Notes under the pieces: generated by a model
The model's input: the letters and a program-made list of their open reading frames with translations, nothing else
Told to the model about the DNA's origin: nothing
Databases searched by the model: none
Shown here: positions 10,270 to 18,928 of the stretch, piece by piece
Position numbering within the stretch: the stretch's first letter is position 1
How the letters are laid out: each line of letters begins with the position of its first letter
From: DYRB01 sp963709645
GTDB lineage: Bacteria > Pseudomonadota > Gammaproteobacteria > Chromatiales > Chromatiaceae
DNA length: 64,000 bases
Assembly: GCA_963709645.1 (NCBI GenBank)
Contig: CAVPXP010000003.1
Location: forward strand, 248,001-312,000
Reading direction: 5' to 3'
Made by a program: the position numbers and the translations under genes

Positions 10270-12456
10270 ATGAGCCCCGTGGTTGACCTTTGCCCGCCCC
10301 TTCCGTCCAGGCCCATGACGGCGCTTGGGCCGTCGCCGATGGCTCAGGTCGCCGCCTTTGCGAACCTGGCCCAGCGGTGCAGGACTTCCGACGCACTCCT
10401 GGCCGGGGCCGCTCAGGTCTTGAGGACGACCCTCCCCTTCACCCATGTCCTAGTCGTAGATTGTGCTGGACAACCACCAGTGGCACGAACGGCCGCGTCG
10501 GTCGGCTGGGGTGACGTAGCGGCGCAGCACCTTGGCGATCTGCTCCTGACCCTGGGGAACGGCGCCGACAGCGGGGAGGAGGGGATCGGCGCGGCCAGCC
10601 AATCGGACTGCGCAGTCACGCAGATCAGCGGAGGCGATCTCAAGGATCTGAACGCCAAGATCGCGCTCGCGGTTCCGTCGGGCGCCCTCGCCGCAGCCCT
10701 GAGCCTGAAGTGTGCCTTACGGGGGCACTTCGTCTTCGCACTGCTGGGTGCCGTCGCGCCGATTCGGGCACTGACCGGCGAAGACCGATCTGCCGCGTCA
10801 GCGGTGTGTTCGATCCTGGGCACAACGCTCGAGTTCGTGCTCCGCAAGCGCGAATATGCCAGACGCCTCAAACAGGTTCGGAGCGCAAAGGTTGCGTGGG
10901 AAGGCGCCGTGGACACCCTGCCCCACATCGTTTGTGTTCTGGACCAGGAGGGGACGATCACCCGGGCGAATCGCGCCATCGAGGTCTGGGGTCTGGGCTC
11001 GGTGAAGTCGGCGAATTTCAGAACCCTGCATGAGCTTCTGCACCCGGGTTGCGTCAATCCTCAATGCGGCCTGGCGAGACGGTTGGCGCTGGCCCTCCCG
11101 AGGAGCGGCATGCCCAAGGGTCAGGAATTCGAGTACGCCGACCCCGTATTCGGGCGGGATCTGCGGATCAAGATGGGCGACGCTCGCGCCCTGTCCGGCC
11201 GGGACAGAAGCCTCCCCGGCAGGCACCGGTGCGCCGTGATCGAAGACATCACCCGCGAGCAGACCACGCGTCGCCAGGTGATGCGGATCCAGCAGGACCT
11301 CAAGCGCAACATCCAGCACCGCTCACAGGCCTTGACGACCACGCACGAGCACCTGCGCACGGCGGCTTCTCGACTCTCAGACACCCAGGTGGAGCTTAGC
11401 GAGACCCGGCGCCGCCATCATCTGGTCCTGGAGAATACCAATGCCGGCCTGCTGATGGTGAAGCAGGGTCGAGTCGCCTACTGCAATCGTCGCTTCGAGG
11501 AGCTGCTGGGTTACGCGCGCGGAGAGCTTTCGAACTCTCCCATGGAGGATTTGTTTCCTGCCGGCTGCAGTCCCGGGCAGGCCGTCTGCTCAGTTGACGG
11601 TGAGGTGGCGGCCTCGCCGGAGCACGTTTGCCAGGTTTGGCGCAAGGATGGGACGACCATCTGGCTCCGCCACGCTGAGGCGGGATTCGTCACAGAGAAT
11701 GACCATGTGCGGTTCATCACGGTGATCAATGTCACGGATCAGATCCTGGCCGAGCGCGAGATGCAGGCGTCGCGCAGGGAGCTGCAACGGCTCTCGCGCT
11801 GTTTGATGTCCTCCCAGGAAGACGAACGCAAACGTATCTCCGGCGAGCTGCACGATGGCCTCGGCCAAAGCCTGAGTGCGGTCAAGCTCATGTTGCAGCA
11901 GGTGGCATCCGATGCGGCGGGCCGAATGGATAGCGAGCTGCTGTCGGCCTGCGTCGACAAGACGCAGGAGATGATCGAGGACGTGCGCCGGTTGTCCATG
12001 GCGTTGCGGCCGGCCATCATCGACAGCAGCGGCGTGGTCCTGGCGGTGAATCGGCTCTGTCGCGAGCTCCAGCAATCCCTGCGTGGGCTCGCAGTGCATT
12101 TGACGACCGACATCGAGGAAGAGGACGTGCACGAACCGCTGAAGATCCACGTCTTCCGAATCGCCCAGGAGGCCCTCAACAACATCATTAAGCATGCCAG
12201 CGCAAACAACGCCTGGATTCAACTCGACCGATACGACGCAGGGCTTCGGCTCATCATTCGTGACGACGGGGTCGGTTTCGCTCCGGCAGAAATCCACACC
12301 CCGACGCGCGGGCTGGGGCTGAGCAGCATGAGCCAACGTGCCAGCCTGTACGACGGAGGATTGACGATCGAATCGGAGCCGGGCCGCGGGACGACCGTCA
12401 GCGCAATTTGGCCGAATCCCGTTGCGACAACGAGCGGCAGGGCGGACGGCCGTTAA
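10270..12456 (+). CDS. NarL-family sensor histidine kinase with two PAS domains
   Basis: 728 residues from the ATG at 10270, which has AGGAAGG just upstream; a longer in-frame start at 10096 would add a low-complexity leader. No membrane segments are evident, so it is probably cytoplasmic. Order: GAF-like N-terminal half, PAS domain (AVDTLPHIVCVLDQEGTITR) with a HPGCVNPQC motif, coiled coil, second PAS (LENTNAGLLMVKQGRVAYCN), HisKA_3 phosphoacceptor (ERKRISGELHDGLGQSLSAV) and HATPase (EALNNIIKHA; DDGVGF; GLGLSSM). It faces a LuxR-type response regulator gene 204 bases beyond its end, its likely partner. The Cys pair in the first PAS could sense redox state or bind a metal; that is inference. 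The nearby multicopper operon is a plausible target. Confidence 0.85.
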   Translation: MSPVVDLCPPLPSRPMTALGPSPMAQVAAFANLAQRCRTSDALLAGAAQVLRTTLPFTHVLVVDCAGQPPVARTAASVGWGDVAAQHLGDLLLTLGNGADSGEEGIGAASQSDCAVTQISGGDLKDLNAKIALAVPSGALAAALSLKCALRGHFVFALLGAVAPIRALTGEDRSAASAVCSILGTTLEFVLRKREYARRLKQVRSAKVAWEGAVDTLPHIVCVLDQEGTITRANRAIEVWGLGSVKSANFRTLHELLHPGCVNPQCGLARRLALALPRSGMPKGQEFEYADPVFGRDLRIKMGDARALSGRDRSLPGRHRCAVIEDITREQTTRRQVMRIQQDLKRNIQHRSQALTTTHEHLRTAASRLSDTQVELSETRRRHHLVLENTNAGLLMVKQGRVAYCNRRFEELLGYARGELSNSPMEDLFPAGCSPGQAVCSVDGEVAASPEHVCQVWRKDGTTIWLRHAEAGFVTENDHVRFITVINVTDQILAEREMQASRRELQRLSRCLMSSQEDERKRISGELHDGLGQSLSAVKLMLQQVASDAAGRMDSELLSACVDKTQEMIEDVRRLSMALRPAIIDSSGVVLAVNRLCRELQQSLRGLAVHLTTDIEEEDVHEPLKIHVFRIAQEALNNIIKHASANNAWIQLDRYDAGLRLIIRDDGVGFAPAEIHTPTRGLGLSSMSQRASLYDGGLTIESEPGRGTTVSAIWPNPVATTSGRADGR

Positions 12457-12491
12457 CGTTTGACGATTGACCGGAGTGCGGCTTGGTCCAG

Positions 12492-12641
12492 GGAAACGCT
12501 GATTAAAGCGCTTCCCGTGCGGGCCACGGAGGGCCCGCCATTTCCAACGGCGCTAAGCCGTTGAAAATGGAGCGCTCCACGAGGCGCGTCTCGGGGAGCG
12601 CGAGCTGATTCAAGCCAGGGATGGCTTTGATCAGCATCTCC
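12492..12641. mobile_element. MITE-like element, copy 1
   Basis: A 150-bp non-coding element between the convergent kinase and regulator genes. Its ends are imperfect inverted repeats: GGAAACGCTGATTAAAGC on the left and the complement of GGAGATGCTGATCAAAGC on the right. Inside is the hairpin CAACGGCGCTAAGCCGTTG. Closely similar sequence recurs at 35770-35872 and 51243-51392. The flanks (CCAG and GTAG) do not form an exact target duplication. Confidence 0.75.
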
Positions 12642-12660
12642 GTAGAGAAGGCCCGCGCGG

Positions 12661-13330
12661 TCAGATAAGACCGTTGTCGACCGCATAGGCGACCAATTCG
12701 GAGACGTTCGAGAACTCCATCTTTTGCATCACGCTCGCCCGGTGTTTCTCAACGGTCTTCGTGCTGAGCGACAAGAGTTCGGCGATCTCCCGGTTCTTCT
12801 TACCTTGCGCGACCAATTTTAGCATCTGGCGTTCGCGCGTCGTCAGGTTCGTCCAAGAGATCCGCGGCCTCGCCCCCCGTTGCTCGGCGCCCGGTCCACC
12901 CCGGCTGAGATACCCCGTCACAACCCGCCCGCAGATCCCGGGGCTCAGGAAGACCTTGCCATCCCCCGCCGCGCGCAGGGCTTTCAGCAGGTCGTCCCGC
13001 GTATCGTCCTTCAGCACATACCCATCGGCCCCCGCCTCCAGTGTGGCGCGGACGTGCTCTTCCGTGCAGTGGCCCGTCACGACGATGATCTTGGTGGCGG
13101 GTGCCCGCTTCTTGATCGCCCCGATCGATTCCATGCCGTTTTGGTTCGGCATGCACAGGTCCATGAGCAGGAGATCCGGCTGCAGATGCGACTACCATCG
13201 AGATCGCTTCGAGGCCGTCGCTTGCCTCGCCCACCACGACATAGTCGGCGCCGATCGACTCGATGAGGGAGCGGAGGCCGTGCCGGAACAGTGCGTGGTC
13301 GTCCGCAAGCACGACGCGTTGAGTAGGCAT
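12661..13330 (-). CDS. LuxR/NarL-type response regulator (one frameshift)
   Basis: The N-terminal receiver (MPTQRVVLADDHALFRHGLR, with the DD acidic pair) starts at 13330. The frame changes near 13190, after ISMVV; removing one base continues into QPDLLLMDLCMPNQNG, which holds the phospho-accepting Asp, then KIIVVTGH and DGYVLKDD. The C-terminus is a LuxR-type helix-turn-helix (LTTRERQMLKLVAQGKKNRE). Total is about 222 residues, normal for the family. It is the probable cognate of the convergent NarL-family kinase. The helix-turn-helix is intact, so the shift is most likely a sequence error. Confidence 0.85.
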
Positions 13331-13337
13331 GTGAAGG

Positions 13338-14087
13338 TTACCGGCAGGCCTCGAAGAAGGGGTTGGCCATGGCCTCCCGGCATTGGTCCCCGGTCGCGGT
13401 CAGTGCCCTCGGATCACCTCCGGCGGCCCGCTCCTCGGACTCCAGCCCGAGCAATTGGCGGGCCGGGTCGCATGCAGGGGACTTGGCACAGCGCCCGTCG
13501 CTCCCGCAGACCCGCTCCACAAGCCTGCCGCAGTCGCTCACCGCGGCACCGCGGGCAACCTGGGTGCAGACCGGAAACGCAGGGTCGGACAAGGCATTGG
13601 CGCACACCTCCTCGGAATCGCGGGCGGCGCCTTCCGAGGACTCGGCCGCGTCCGGGACGGCGTGCTGCAGGAGCTTGCGGGCTTCGAGGCAAGGCCCAAC
13701 CTGGCCGCAGGCGTCCTGGGGACCGCAGACGCGCTGCACCAGGCGTTCGCACTCCGGGCTCGCCTGGACCGCCCGCGGGGCAGGACCGGAATCCCAGGTC
13801 TCCAGCATCTGCTGCGTTGGCACCGCGGTCCCGTCACGGATGATGACCATGGAACCGTTGTCCAGGTAGTGGACGCCGTCCCACATGGGTCTTTGAGCGC
13901 CACCCTGGTCACGCACAGCGCGTCGGGTCTCGGGATCGACGCGCAGCTGCGTGCCGTCGCGCAGCGTTCCAGACCAGCCCTCGGCCCGAAGGGCGGGGGA
14001 CAGACCGAGGAAGGTCGCAACGCAAAGCAGGGCGCAAGCGTACGCCGCGGCGCGCAGTGCGGGTGGTCGGCAGTTGGGCGGGCTCAT
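13338..14087 (-). CDS. Exported Cys-rich protein of unknown function
   Basis: 249 residues from the ATG at 14087, with a signal peptide (to about SPALRAEG). The middle has a short beta-rich segment (GTLRDGTQLRVDPETRRAV). The C-terminal half holds two related Cys units, CERLVQRVCGPQDACGQVG and CGRLVERVCGSDGRCAKSP, each followed by a four-to-five residue C..A(R/RQ)LL helix, and ends in CREAMANPFFEACR. The spacing suggests disulfide-stabilised repeats in the periplasm. It ends 8 bases before the start of the response regulator on the same strand and could be co-transcribed with it. I do not recognise the family. Confidence 0.6.
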   Translation of the reverse strand: MSPPNCRPPALRAAAYACALLCVATFLGLSPALRAEGWSGTLRDGTQLRVDPETRRAVRDQGGAQRPMWDGVHYLDNGSMVIIRDGTAVPTQQMLETWDSGPAPRAVQASPECERLVQRVCGPQDACGQVGPCLEARKLLQHAVPDAAESSEGAARDSEEVCANALSDPAFPVCTQVARGAAVSDCGRLVERVCGSDGRCAKSPACDPARQLLGLESEERAAGGDPRALTATGDQCREAMANPFFEACR

Positions 14088-14348
14088 GGGCGGCAATGAC
14101 CTGTTTCGCTGCATAATCTGGGGCCGTCCCCAGGCGGGACCATAGGCGGGCTGAAAAAAGTCTACCTTATTTGGAGCCGCGAGATTCGGTGGGCGTGGGT
14201 GTGGCAGGACGTTCTGGGCCGACACCGCTCGGCCTGGGTTGAGATCGCGGCCCTGGCCCCAACCCTGCCTCTGCCGAGCCGTCGCCCCAAGCGGATAGCC
14301 GGCCCGCCGGCCGCCAAGCCCCGCTCGAACAGCACCAGGACAGACGCC

Positions 14349-15020
14349 ATGACCGACCAGCCTAGTACGCAGCCCGGCGAGCAGCCGAGCCGGCGCCACC
14401 CCACCGAGATCAGCCTCCATTCCAAGTCCAGGATTCTCAGTATTGCCTTCGATGACGGGGCTCGCTTCGAACTCCCCTGCGAATACCTGCGCGTCTTCTC
14501 CCGCGCCGCCGAGGTTCGGCTCCTGGACCAGCCGGTGACCGGCAAGGAGGGGGTCAACATCGATCGCATCGATCCCCAGGGGCAATACGCCATCCGGATC
14601 CTATTCGACGACGGTCACGACACAGGGATTTACTCCTGGGACAGTCTCTACAGCCTGGGCGTCGACCAGAAGGCCAATTGGGCCGCCTATCTGGAGCGGC
14701 TGGAGCGCATGGGCTACCGTCGCGACGAGCCAGAGCAGGGGGACAAGGCCATCAAGCTCCTCTATTTCGCTTGGCTGGCCAGGAAGATGCGGAAGGAGGC
14801 TGAGCAGGTCACCCTACCGGCCAAGGTAGCGGACGTGGACGGCCTGCTACGCTGGCTCGCCGGCCGTCGGCGCGGGGCCGGCCCCCTGTTCGAGCCTGGC
14901 CGCCTGCGCGTCACGGTCAACAAGCAGTTCACCGAGGGGTTTACCAAGCTGCACGACGGCGACGAGGTGGGGCTGGTCCCCGCAACGCCCACCCCGCCCG
15001 CAACGCCGGACCTGCTCTAG
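14349..15020 (+). CDS. DUF971 domain fused to a MoaD/ThiS-like domain
   Basis: 223 residues. Residues about 20-115 are a DUF971 domain (HPTEISLHSKSRILSIAFDD, FELPCEYLRV, YSWDSLYSLG), the module also found at the N-terminus of gamma-butyrobetaine hydroxylase. Residues about 135-215 look like a beta-grasp sulfur-carrier protein (small MoaD/ThiS): alpha-helical KLLYFAWLARKMRKEAEQVT, then VNKQFTEGFTKLHDGDEVGL. The tail ends PDLL and lacks the C-terminal Gly-Gly needed for adenylation, so it is probably structural and not a sulfur donor. The ATG at 14349 has AGGACAG upstream. The next gene starts 18 bases downstream. Roles in Fe-S or molybdenum cofactor metabolism are speculation. Confidence 0.75.
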   Translation: MTDQPSTQPGEQPSRRHPTEISLHSKSRILSIAFDDGARFELPCEYLRVFSRAAEVRLLDQPVTGKEGVNIDRIDPQGQYAIRILFDDGHDTGIYSWDSLYSLGVDQKANWAAYLERLERMGYRRDEPEQGDKAIKLLYFAWLARKMRKEAEQVTLPAKVADVDGLLRWLAGRRRGAGPLFEPGRLRVTVNKQFTEGFTKLHDGDEVGLVPATPTPPATPDLL

Positions 15021-15038
15021 CATTCGAGGTGCACAGCG

Positions 15039-16205
15039 ATGGAGATCGGTCCACGCGAGATTCTGACCCCGTTCCGCCCTATCCCACTGGAAGTCCCGGA
15101 GGGGATGAAGCCCAACGAGTTCTTCAACAGTACGGAGAACCTTAACGATCTGGTTCACAACAACGGCCTCCTGCTCAACCGCGAGGATCTGCTGCTCTAT
15201 CGCAAGGCGCTGGGGCACTCCAACGCGTTCGACTGCTCGATCATCTACAACACCTCGAAGAGCATCCTGAATCCGCTGGGGCGTCCGGTACGCCGCACCC
15301 AGGTCCCGGAGGCCGTGCGGCGGGTTTGGAACCGCATGAACCAGATCATCATCGCCTGGATGGCCGAGCGCTACCCGGACCCTGGCGAGACCCTGATCCT
15401 GGCCGGGGAGGCGAGCCTGGACGCCACCTGGCCCCTGACATCTCCTGGGGTACCGAGCATCCGCATGCTCCACAACCACTTCATGGCCTTTCCTACCGAG
15501 CAGCTTCGAGCGGCGGCCACGGCAGACCCGGCCAACCCAAACCTGACGGACGGCGGTCAGCACAGCCTCTTTCAGGCCCACATGCGCGACGTATATCGAG
15601 AGTTCTTCGACGAGGCCCTGGACCTGCGGGTCCTGCGGACCCTTCACACCGAGGAGTCGCGCCTCGGGCTCACCGGCTACCCGGAGGGACTCCCTTGCTG
15701 GGAGATCCAGGGCGGAGTCGAGGCCCTCAAGGAGGTCGCCTTCTGGCGCGAGTACGACGCCATCCTCAAGGGCTTTCTGGACTTCTACCGGACTTTCTTC
15801 TCCCAGGTCTCCAGCCGCAACGCGCCGCAACTGCCGGACCTCCACTTCCCCGACCAGGTGGATGCGGTCTTGCTGTTCGACAACGAGTTCCTCAAGACTG
15901 CGAAAGTCGTGCGCGACCGCTGCATCCGCGACCCGGCCTACGCCAACTCCATACGTTGGGAGCCGGCCTTCAAACAGCTCATCTACCGTAACGACGACGG
16001 CAAGTTGCTGGTGACGATCAGCCAGAATTCCATCGGCAATGCCATCACCGAGCTGCTGGGCGTGGTGGTCAAGCGGGTGCCGGATGCCGCCGCCTATGAG
16101 GCGTCCGAGCCAGAGCTGATCGCCCGGCTGCTGGAGGTGCGTGCCCGCCTCATCGAGGCCGATCTGGGCGAGGGCATAGCCACGGCCTACTGGCCGGCGG
16201 ATTGA
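15039..16205 (+). CDS. Conserved-looking protein of unknown function
   Basis: 388 residues, soluble, with no signal peptide or membrane segments. I do not recognise the family. Notable segments are a HNHFMAFP motif near residue 150, reminiscent of His-rich nucleotide-binding sites but not enough for assignment, and a hydrophilic, aromatic-rich body (EIQGGVEALKEVAFWREYDA). It lies 18 bases after the DUF971-MoaD fusion gene and is probably in the same operon, so the two products may act together. Codon use matches the neighbours and the frame is unbroken. Confidence 0.65.
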   Translation: MEIGPREILTPFRPIPLEVPEGMKPNEFFNSTENLNDLVHNNGLLLNREDLLLYRKALGHSNAFDCSIIYNTSKSILNPLGRPVRRTQVPEAVRRVWNRMNQIIIAWMAERYPDPGETLILAGEASLDATWPLTSPGVPSIRMLHNHFMAFPTEQLRAAATADPANPNLTDGGQHSLFQAHMRDVYREFFDEALDLRVLRTLHTEESRLGLTGYPEGLPCWEIQGGVEALKEVAFWREYDAILKGFLDFYRTFFSQVSSRNAPQLPDLHFPDQVDAVLLFDNEFLKTAKVVRDRCIRDPAYANSIRWEPAFKQLIYRNDDGKLLVTISQNSIGNAITELLGVVVKRVPDAAAYEASEPELIARLLEVRARLIEADLGEGIATAYWPAD

Positions 16206-16370
16206 TGTCCAGCCGGCCGGTGATGCCGACCCGGCTTCGATCGTCTTTTCATGGCCTTGTCATGCATTTCTATACCGCCTTCTGGTATTCTGGCCACACT
16301 GGGCGCTTTATCAACCGCCCCTGGACGGCCCGGGCACCGACCCCATCTTCTGCAGAGACCGACCTGAATC

Positions 16371-17420
16371 ATGCGCCTCGCACTCCGCGCCCTTGTCGCC
16401 GCCCTCAGCCTGCTTGCAGCCCTTGGCCTGGCCCTGTTTCTCGCCACGCAGATCCCGGGTGCCAACCCTCCTTCGGTCACCAAGGACGACGGGCGGACCG
16501 GGGACGCCGGAGCGGGCCCCGCTCCGGCCACCGCGGGCACCGCAGCAGCACCAGGCCCCGCTGCCACGGGAAACGTCCTGGCAACCCCGCGCCGTGCCAC
16601 GCCCCCGGGCCCCACCCTGGGCAAGGCGCCTGAGCTACGCTCGGACGCGGCCCTGGTGGTAGACGAGGGCGGTACACAACTCCTCGCCAAGCACACCAAG
16701 GCCGTCAAGCCCATCGCCTCAATCACCAAGCTCATGACGGCAATGTTGGTGCTGGACTCCGGGGTCGACCTCGATCAGACCATCGAGATCACCGACGCCG
16801 ACCGCGATCAGCTGCGCCACAGCCGCTCGCGCATGCGTACCAACGCGGCGCGGCTGACCCGCCGGGACATGCTGACCATCGCCCTGATGTCCTCGGAGAA
16901 CCGCGCGGCCTCGGCCCTGGGTCGGACTACCTTCCCCGGCGGGACACCGGACTTCGTCGCGGCCATGAACCGCAAGGCCCAGGCCCTGGGGATGTCCGAC
17001 ACCCACTATGCCGACGCCTCCGGCCTGGACGGGGCCAACCGCTCCACCGCCGAGGACCTGGTCAGGCTGCTCCAGGCCGCCAGTCGCTACCCCCTGATCC
17101 GCGAGGCGACCACCCGCTCGGATTTGAAGGTCAAGCCGTACCCGGGCGGCGGACCTGTACCCTACCGCAACACCAATCCCCTGGTACGCAACGAAAGCTG
17201 GCGCGTGGAATTGAGCAAGACGGGCTATGTGGTCGAAGCCGGGCACTGCCTGGCGATGCAGGCCCAGATCGCGGGGCGGCGCTACTGGATCGTCCTCCTG
17301 GACTCGGCGGGCAAGCTGACCCCCGTGGGCGACTCCAACCGCCTGCGCAAGTGGATCGAGGCGGGGCTGACGGCCAGCGAATCAGGAAAGGACAAGCGTC
17401 GGCCGGCGGACAAGGGCTGA
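16371..17420 (+). CDS. pbpG: D-alanyl-D-alanine endopeptidase/carboxypeptidase (S11 family)
   Basis: 349 residues with an N-terminal membrane or signal segment (about residues 5-28), then an Ala/Pro/Gly-rich linker to about residue 85. The penicillin-binding fold carries all three active-site motifs: SITK at 117-120 (catalytic Ser117 and Lys120), SEN at 175-177, and KTG at 283-285. It hydrolyses peptidoglycan cross-links or terminal D-Ala in the periplasm. Length and motif layout fit the low-molecular-weight PbpG (PBP7) group better than DacA, because there is no long C-terminal amphipathic domain. The long linker is longer than usual. It stands alone; the downstream gene follows after about 60 bases. 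Confidence 0.85.
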   Translation: MRLALRALVAALSLLAALGLALFLATQIPGANPPSVTKDDGRTGDAGAGPAPATAGTAAAPGPAATGNVLATPRRATPPGPTLGKAPELRSDAALVVDEGGTQLLAKHTKAVKPIASITKLMTAMLVLDSGVDLDQTIEITDADRDQLRHSRSRMRTNAARLTRRDMLTIALMSSENRAASALGRTTFPGGTPDFVAAMNRKAQALGMSDTHYADASGLDGANRSTAEDLVRLLQAASRYPLIREATTRSDLKVKPYPGGGPVPYRNTNPLVRNESWRVELSKTGYVVEAGHCLAMQAQIAGRRYWIVLLDSAGKLTPVGDSNRLRKWIEAGLTASESGKDKRRPADKG

Positions 17421-17482
17421 CAGCTCGTCTCGGCGGCAAGCCCCCAGGCTAAGTGGCGGCTGACAGGGTCGCGGAGAAGGGT

Positions 17483-18097
17483 ATGTACGAAGGCGAGCGG
17501 TTCAATAGCATCACCCACCTGGTGGGCGCCGTCCTGGCCCTGGTTGGCGTCACCGTGATGGTGACTATCGCCGCCATGAAGGGTGAGGCGGTACGCGTGC
17601 TGACCCTCTCGGTCTATGGCGCCACCCTCTTTCTGCTGTACCTCTTCTCGACCCTCTACCACAGCCTGCGCGGACGGGCCAAGCAGGTCTTCCAGGTCCT
17701 GGACCACCATGCAATCTACCTGCTGATCGCCGGGACCTATACCCCCTTTACCTTGCTCGCCCTCAAGGGCTCGACGGGCTGGTGGCTGTTCGGGGCCGTT
17801 TGGACCCTGGCCCTCATCGGCATATTGCTTGACTCCATCCCGCGGAAGGGCGGTCGCATCCTGTCGCTGCTGATCTACCTGGCGATGGGCTGGCTAGTAC
17901 TCTTCGCCCTGAGGCCGCTGATCGCGGCCCTGCCCGCAGCCGGGTTCTGGTGGCTGCTGGCGGGCGGAGTCTTCTACACGGTGGGAGTGATCTTTTACGT
18001 GCTGGACGACCGCTGGCCCTGGTGCCACGGCATCTGGCACCTGTTCGTCCTGGGCGGCAGCATCAGCCACTACTTCGTGATCCTGCTCTATCTGTAG
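17483..18097 (+). CDS. Hemolysin III / YqfA-type membrane protein
   Basis: 204 residues from the ATG at 17483, chosen over the upstream GTG at 17453 because GGAGAAGG lies just before it and the protein then begins with the family's YEGERFNSITHLVGA. Seven hydrophobic segments follow. The conserved PAQR-family features are present: FSTLYHS, LDHHAIYLLIAGTYTPF and the C-terminal HGIWHLFVLGGSISHYF, whose histidines form the family's metal site. The physiological role of bacterial members is poorly known; lysis is not implied. Its stop codon TAG is part of the left end of an inverted-repeat element. Confidence 0.88.
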   Translation: MYEGERFNSITHLVGAVLALVGVTVMVTIAAMKGEAVRVLTLSVYGATLFLLYLFSTLYHSLRGRAKQVFQVLDHHAIYLLIAGTYTPFTLLALKGSTGWWLFGAVWTLALIGILLDSIPRKGGRILSLLIYLAMGWLVLFALRPLIAALPAAGFWWLLAGGVFYTVGVIFYVLDDRWPWCHGIWHLFVLGGSISHYFVILLYL

Positions 18098-18180
18098 GTC
18101 GGGCTTCAGCCCGGCTGCGTCCCGCCCAAGAGGTCCAGCTTCGCTCTAGGGATCGTGCCCGCCCGGCGACCCGACCTACA
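18093..18180. repeat. 88-bp element with inverted ends that form two stop codons
   Basis: The ends are perfect 11-bp inverted copies, TGTAGGTCGGG at 18093-18103 and its complement at 18170-18180. An inner hairpin CGGGCTTCAGCCCG lies at 18100-18113. The TAG of the rightward hemolysin III gene and the TAG of the leftward exported-protein gene occupy the same position in the two ends. It resembles REP-type palindromic elements and may also act as a two-way transcription stop. Confidence 0.75.
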
Positions 18181-18835
18181 AGGCCCGCTGGATCGCCGCC
18201 CGCTGCTGGGCCTCCAGGTCATTGTCCACATAGGCCAGGGACAGGCCGAACTCCCGCGTCCAGGTCAGCTCGATGCGCCAAGTCTCCGCCGGGGCCCAGA
18301 CGTGGATCGCCTTGCCGTCGCCGCGCCGGATCGAGCCCTGGCGGCTGGCCGGGTTGTCGGCATAGCCGGGAAACAGGCTGCGGTCCTCCCCCGGTCCGTA
18401 CTTCTCCCGCAACTGGTTGTAGATGTCCTGGAACTTGAGCTGGGTCTCGACACGAAACTGCCGCACGACCTTGTAGATGGTCCCGCGGAAGGCAAGGACA
18501 TAGTCCTGCTCCTGGCCCTGGTCGTAGATGAGGGCAAGGCGTTCGCCATCGCGCGCCTGGTCCGTCGGCGGGCGCTGCCGCAACAGGGGATTCACGTCCG
18601 TGCCCAGACAATAGAGGCCAAAGACGTTCTTGAGGCAGGTGTCCTGGGTCTGAGCGGATGCCTGGGCTGTTGCCTGCGGCGGGGCTACGGCTGCCGGGGC
18701 CGGTGCCGGACCGCGAGGCTGGGCCTGGACCGGGACCTGACCTGGTGCCTGCAGCGGTACCGCGGCGGTCACCAGCACCCATAGGCTGAAGACCCCGATC
18801 CGCCCAAGGCCCGTGTTCCTTGCTCGTACCCTCAT
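18176..18835 (-). CDS. Small exported protein of unknown function
   Basis: 219 residues from the ATG at 18835, with AGGGG about 5 bases upstream. An N-terminal signal segment (RIGVFSLWVLVTAAVPL) is followed by an Ala/Pro/Gln-rich linker, a short Cys motif (DTCLKNVFGLYCLG) and a compact domain of about 120 residues (YDQGQEQDYVLAFRGTIYKV to LSLAYVDNDL). No family recognised. The last strand (TWRIELTWTREFGLSLAYVD) has the look of a conserved exported domain seen in many hypothetical proteins. It follows the NorD/CbbO-like gene on the same strand after about 90 bases and could belong to its operon. Confidence 0.65.
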   Translation of the reverse strand: MRVRARNTGLGRIGVFSLWVLVTAAVPLQAPGQVPVQAQPRGPAPAPAAVAPPQATAQASAQTQDTCLKNVFGLYCLGTDVNPLLRQRPPTDQARDGERLALIYDQGQEQDYVLAFRGTIYKVVRQFRVETQLKFQDIYNQLREKYGPGEDRSLFPGYADNPASRQGSIRRGDGKAIHVWAPAETWRIELTWTREFGLSLAYVDNDLEAQQRAAIQRAL

Positions 18836-18928
18836 ATCACCCCTGTCTGTCGTTGTTGTTTCGGCGCAAGGATACCCCATCCGGCACGGCGGGAACCGTC
18901 CTCCTTGGGGCGTCACAGCCCCCAGCAC

